Of a stretch of DNA of 64,000 nt, positions 63,396 to 64,000 are shown piece after piece. Numbering within the stretch: position 1 is the first letter of the stretch; each line of letters begins with the position of its first letter. The stretch is from Aureispira sp. CCB-QB1 (GTDB lineage Bacteria > Bacteroidota > Bacteroidia > Chitinophagales > Saprospiraceae): NCBI RefSeq assembly GCF_000724545.1, contig NZ_JHBV01000031.1, forward strand, positions 1 through 64,000, written 5' to 3'. Under the pieces are notes generated by a model. The model did no database searches. It was not told the origin of the DNA and saw only the letters and a program-made list of their open reading frames with translations. The position numbers and the translations under genes are program-made.

Positions 63396-64000
63396 ATGAA
63401 AGTCTTTCAAGCACTACATAAATACGCTCCATACATTCCTTATTTTGAGCAGAAGTATGATACTTCTCAAATGTCTTTTAAAGAACATTTGCAAACTTTA
63501 ATTGCAGATCGTTTTTATACCTTGCATATTCTAAAGCCTGCTTTAGATTTTTCTGAGGAGGTCTTTTATACGTTGTGGGATTATGAAGCATTGCAATTGA
63601 AGTGGGCTAGAGAAAATGGTTGGAATGAAACGAATTTAAAAAAAATACTATATGCTCAAATAGAGACTTATCAACCAGATGTGTTTTATAATATGTCGCC
63701 TACTTTTTTTAATAAAGAAGAGTTGGACAACAATTTGGCGCCTTCTATTCTTCGTATTTGTTGGTCTGCGTCTCCTTTTTTTGATAACGAGTTGTTTAAG
63801 TTATACAAAACTAGACTAACTAATGTTCCTTTGGATGTTCAGCCAATATCAAAAGTAGGATTTAGAAGTGACCTATTTCAACCTGCTTATGATCCTTTAA
63901 TGGACTCTTATGCTAAAAATACGGAACGTCCTATAGATTTGTTTTTTTATGGGCAATATGCTCGGTCTATTTTTAAAACAAGAAACAAGCAATTGGATCG
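63396..64000 (+). CDS. Probable glycosyltransferase, N-terminal part (runs off window)
   Basis: An open frame starts at ATG 63396, 3 bases after the aminotransferase stop, and stays open for 201 codons to the window edge. It begins MKVFQALHKYAPYIPYFEQK. Segments YQPDVFYNMSPTFF and SILRICWSASPFFDNELF look like the N-terminal acceptor domain of CgeB/spore-maturation-type glycosyltransferases. With only the first half visible the assignment is tentative. The locus therefore continues past 64000. Confidence 0.7.
   Translation, partial: MKVFQALHKYAPYIPYFEQKYDTSQMSFKEHLQTLIADRFYTLHILKPALDFSEEVFYTLWDYEALQLKWARENGWNETNLKKILYAQIETYQPDVFYNMSPTFFNKEELDNNLAPSILRICWSASPFFDNELFKLYKTRLTNVPLDVQPISKVGFRSDLFQPAYDPLMDSYAKNTERPIDLFFYGQYARSIFKTRNKQLD

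Overview
The window looks like a chromosomal segment of a low-GC member of the Bacteroidota. Two large secreted proteins (614-5449 and 20381-22885) end in type IX secretion (T9SS) sorting domains, and one of them carries SprB-type repeats. The best promoters have the Bacteroidota form TTTG-N18/19-TAnnTTTG, clear Shine-Dalgarno sequences are scarce, and glycyl-tRNA synthetase is the single-chain type. Several features would fit the Saprospiria (Aureispira-like), but that genus-level guess is an inference. There is no prophage, IS element, CRISPR array or rRNA; one tRNA (Asn) is present.

Layout. 0.6-5.4 kb: a giant T9SS-secreted trypsin-like protease with two duplicated modules and SprB repeats. 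5.5-10.3 kb, mostly minus strand: SDR, Crp/Fnr regulator, YdjM-like membrane protein, D-aminoacyl-tRNA deacylase and RarA. 10.5-14.6 kb, plus: DUF2071 protein, an unknown 544-aa protein and an ankyrin protein. 15-18.5 kb, minus: imidazolonepropionase, a thioredoxin-SPOR fusion and a PfkB kinase. 18.7-19.3 kb: tRNA-Asn and rpsU, each with its own promoter and terminator. 19.6-24.7 kb, minus: SDR, a secreted dikinase-like protein and release factor 3. 24.9-29.7 kb, plus: three related membrane proteins, an alkyltransferase-like protein and a penicillin-acylase-family hydrolase; then recX on the minus strand. 30.4-35.8 kb: the rimP-nusA-infB translation/transcription operon, with a terminator-like hairpin in its leader. 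35.9-41.3 kb, minus: a large membrane protein, an MBL hydrolase, three lipoproteins and pheS. 41.7-49.1 kb, plus: a SIMPL-like protein, a pair of FIST-like paralogues flanking a small ORF, glyS and an OmpA/thrombospondin-3 lipoprotein.

49.3 kb to the end is a surface-polysaccharide locus on the plus strand: a WecA/TagO-type phosphoglycosyltransferase (with crcB overlapping its end), Wzm/Wzt ABC exporter, sulfotransferase, sugar epimerase, LegC-like aminotransferase, GART-like formyltransferase, FemAB-like acyltransferase, a CBS-nucleotidyltransferase, glycosyltransferases, and an overlapping oxidoreductase-acetyltransferase-aminotransferase trio in the order used to make 2,3-diamino sugars (Wbp/Wlb B-D-E type). 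The locus continues beyond the window.

The most unusual items are: a secreted T9SS-tailed protein whose phosphohistidine and ATP-grasp domains are arranged as in glucan water dikinases; a paired FIST-like/small-ORF cassette with conserved CxxC and CxC motifs; an apparent attenuator in the rimP-nusA-infB leader; an intrinsic-terminator shape buried in a lipoprotein signal-peptide coding sequence; and a family of mosaic, palindromic intergenic repeats.
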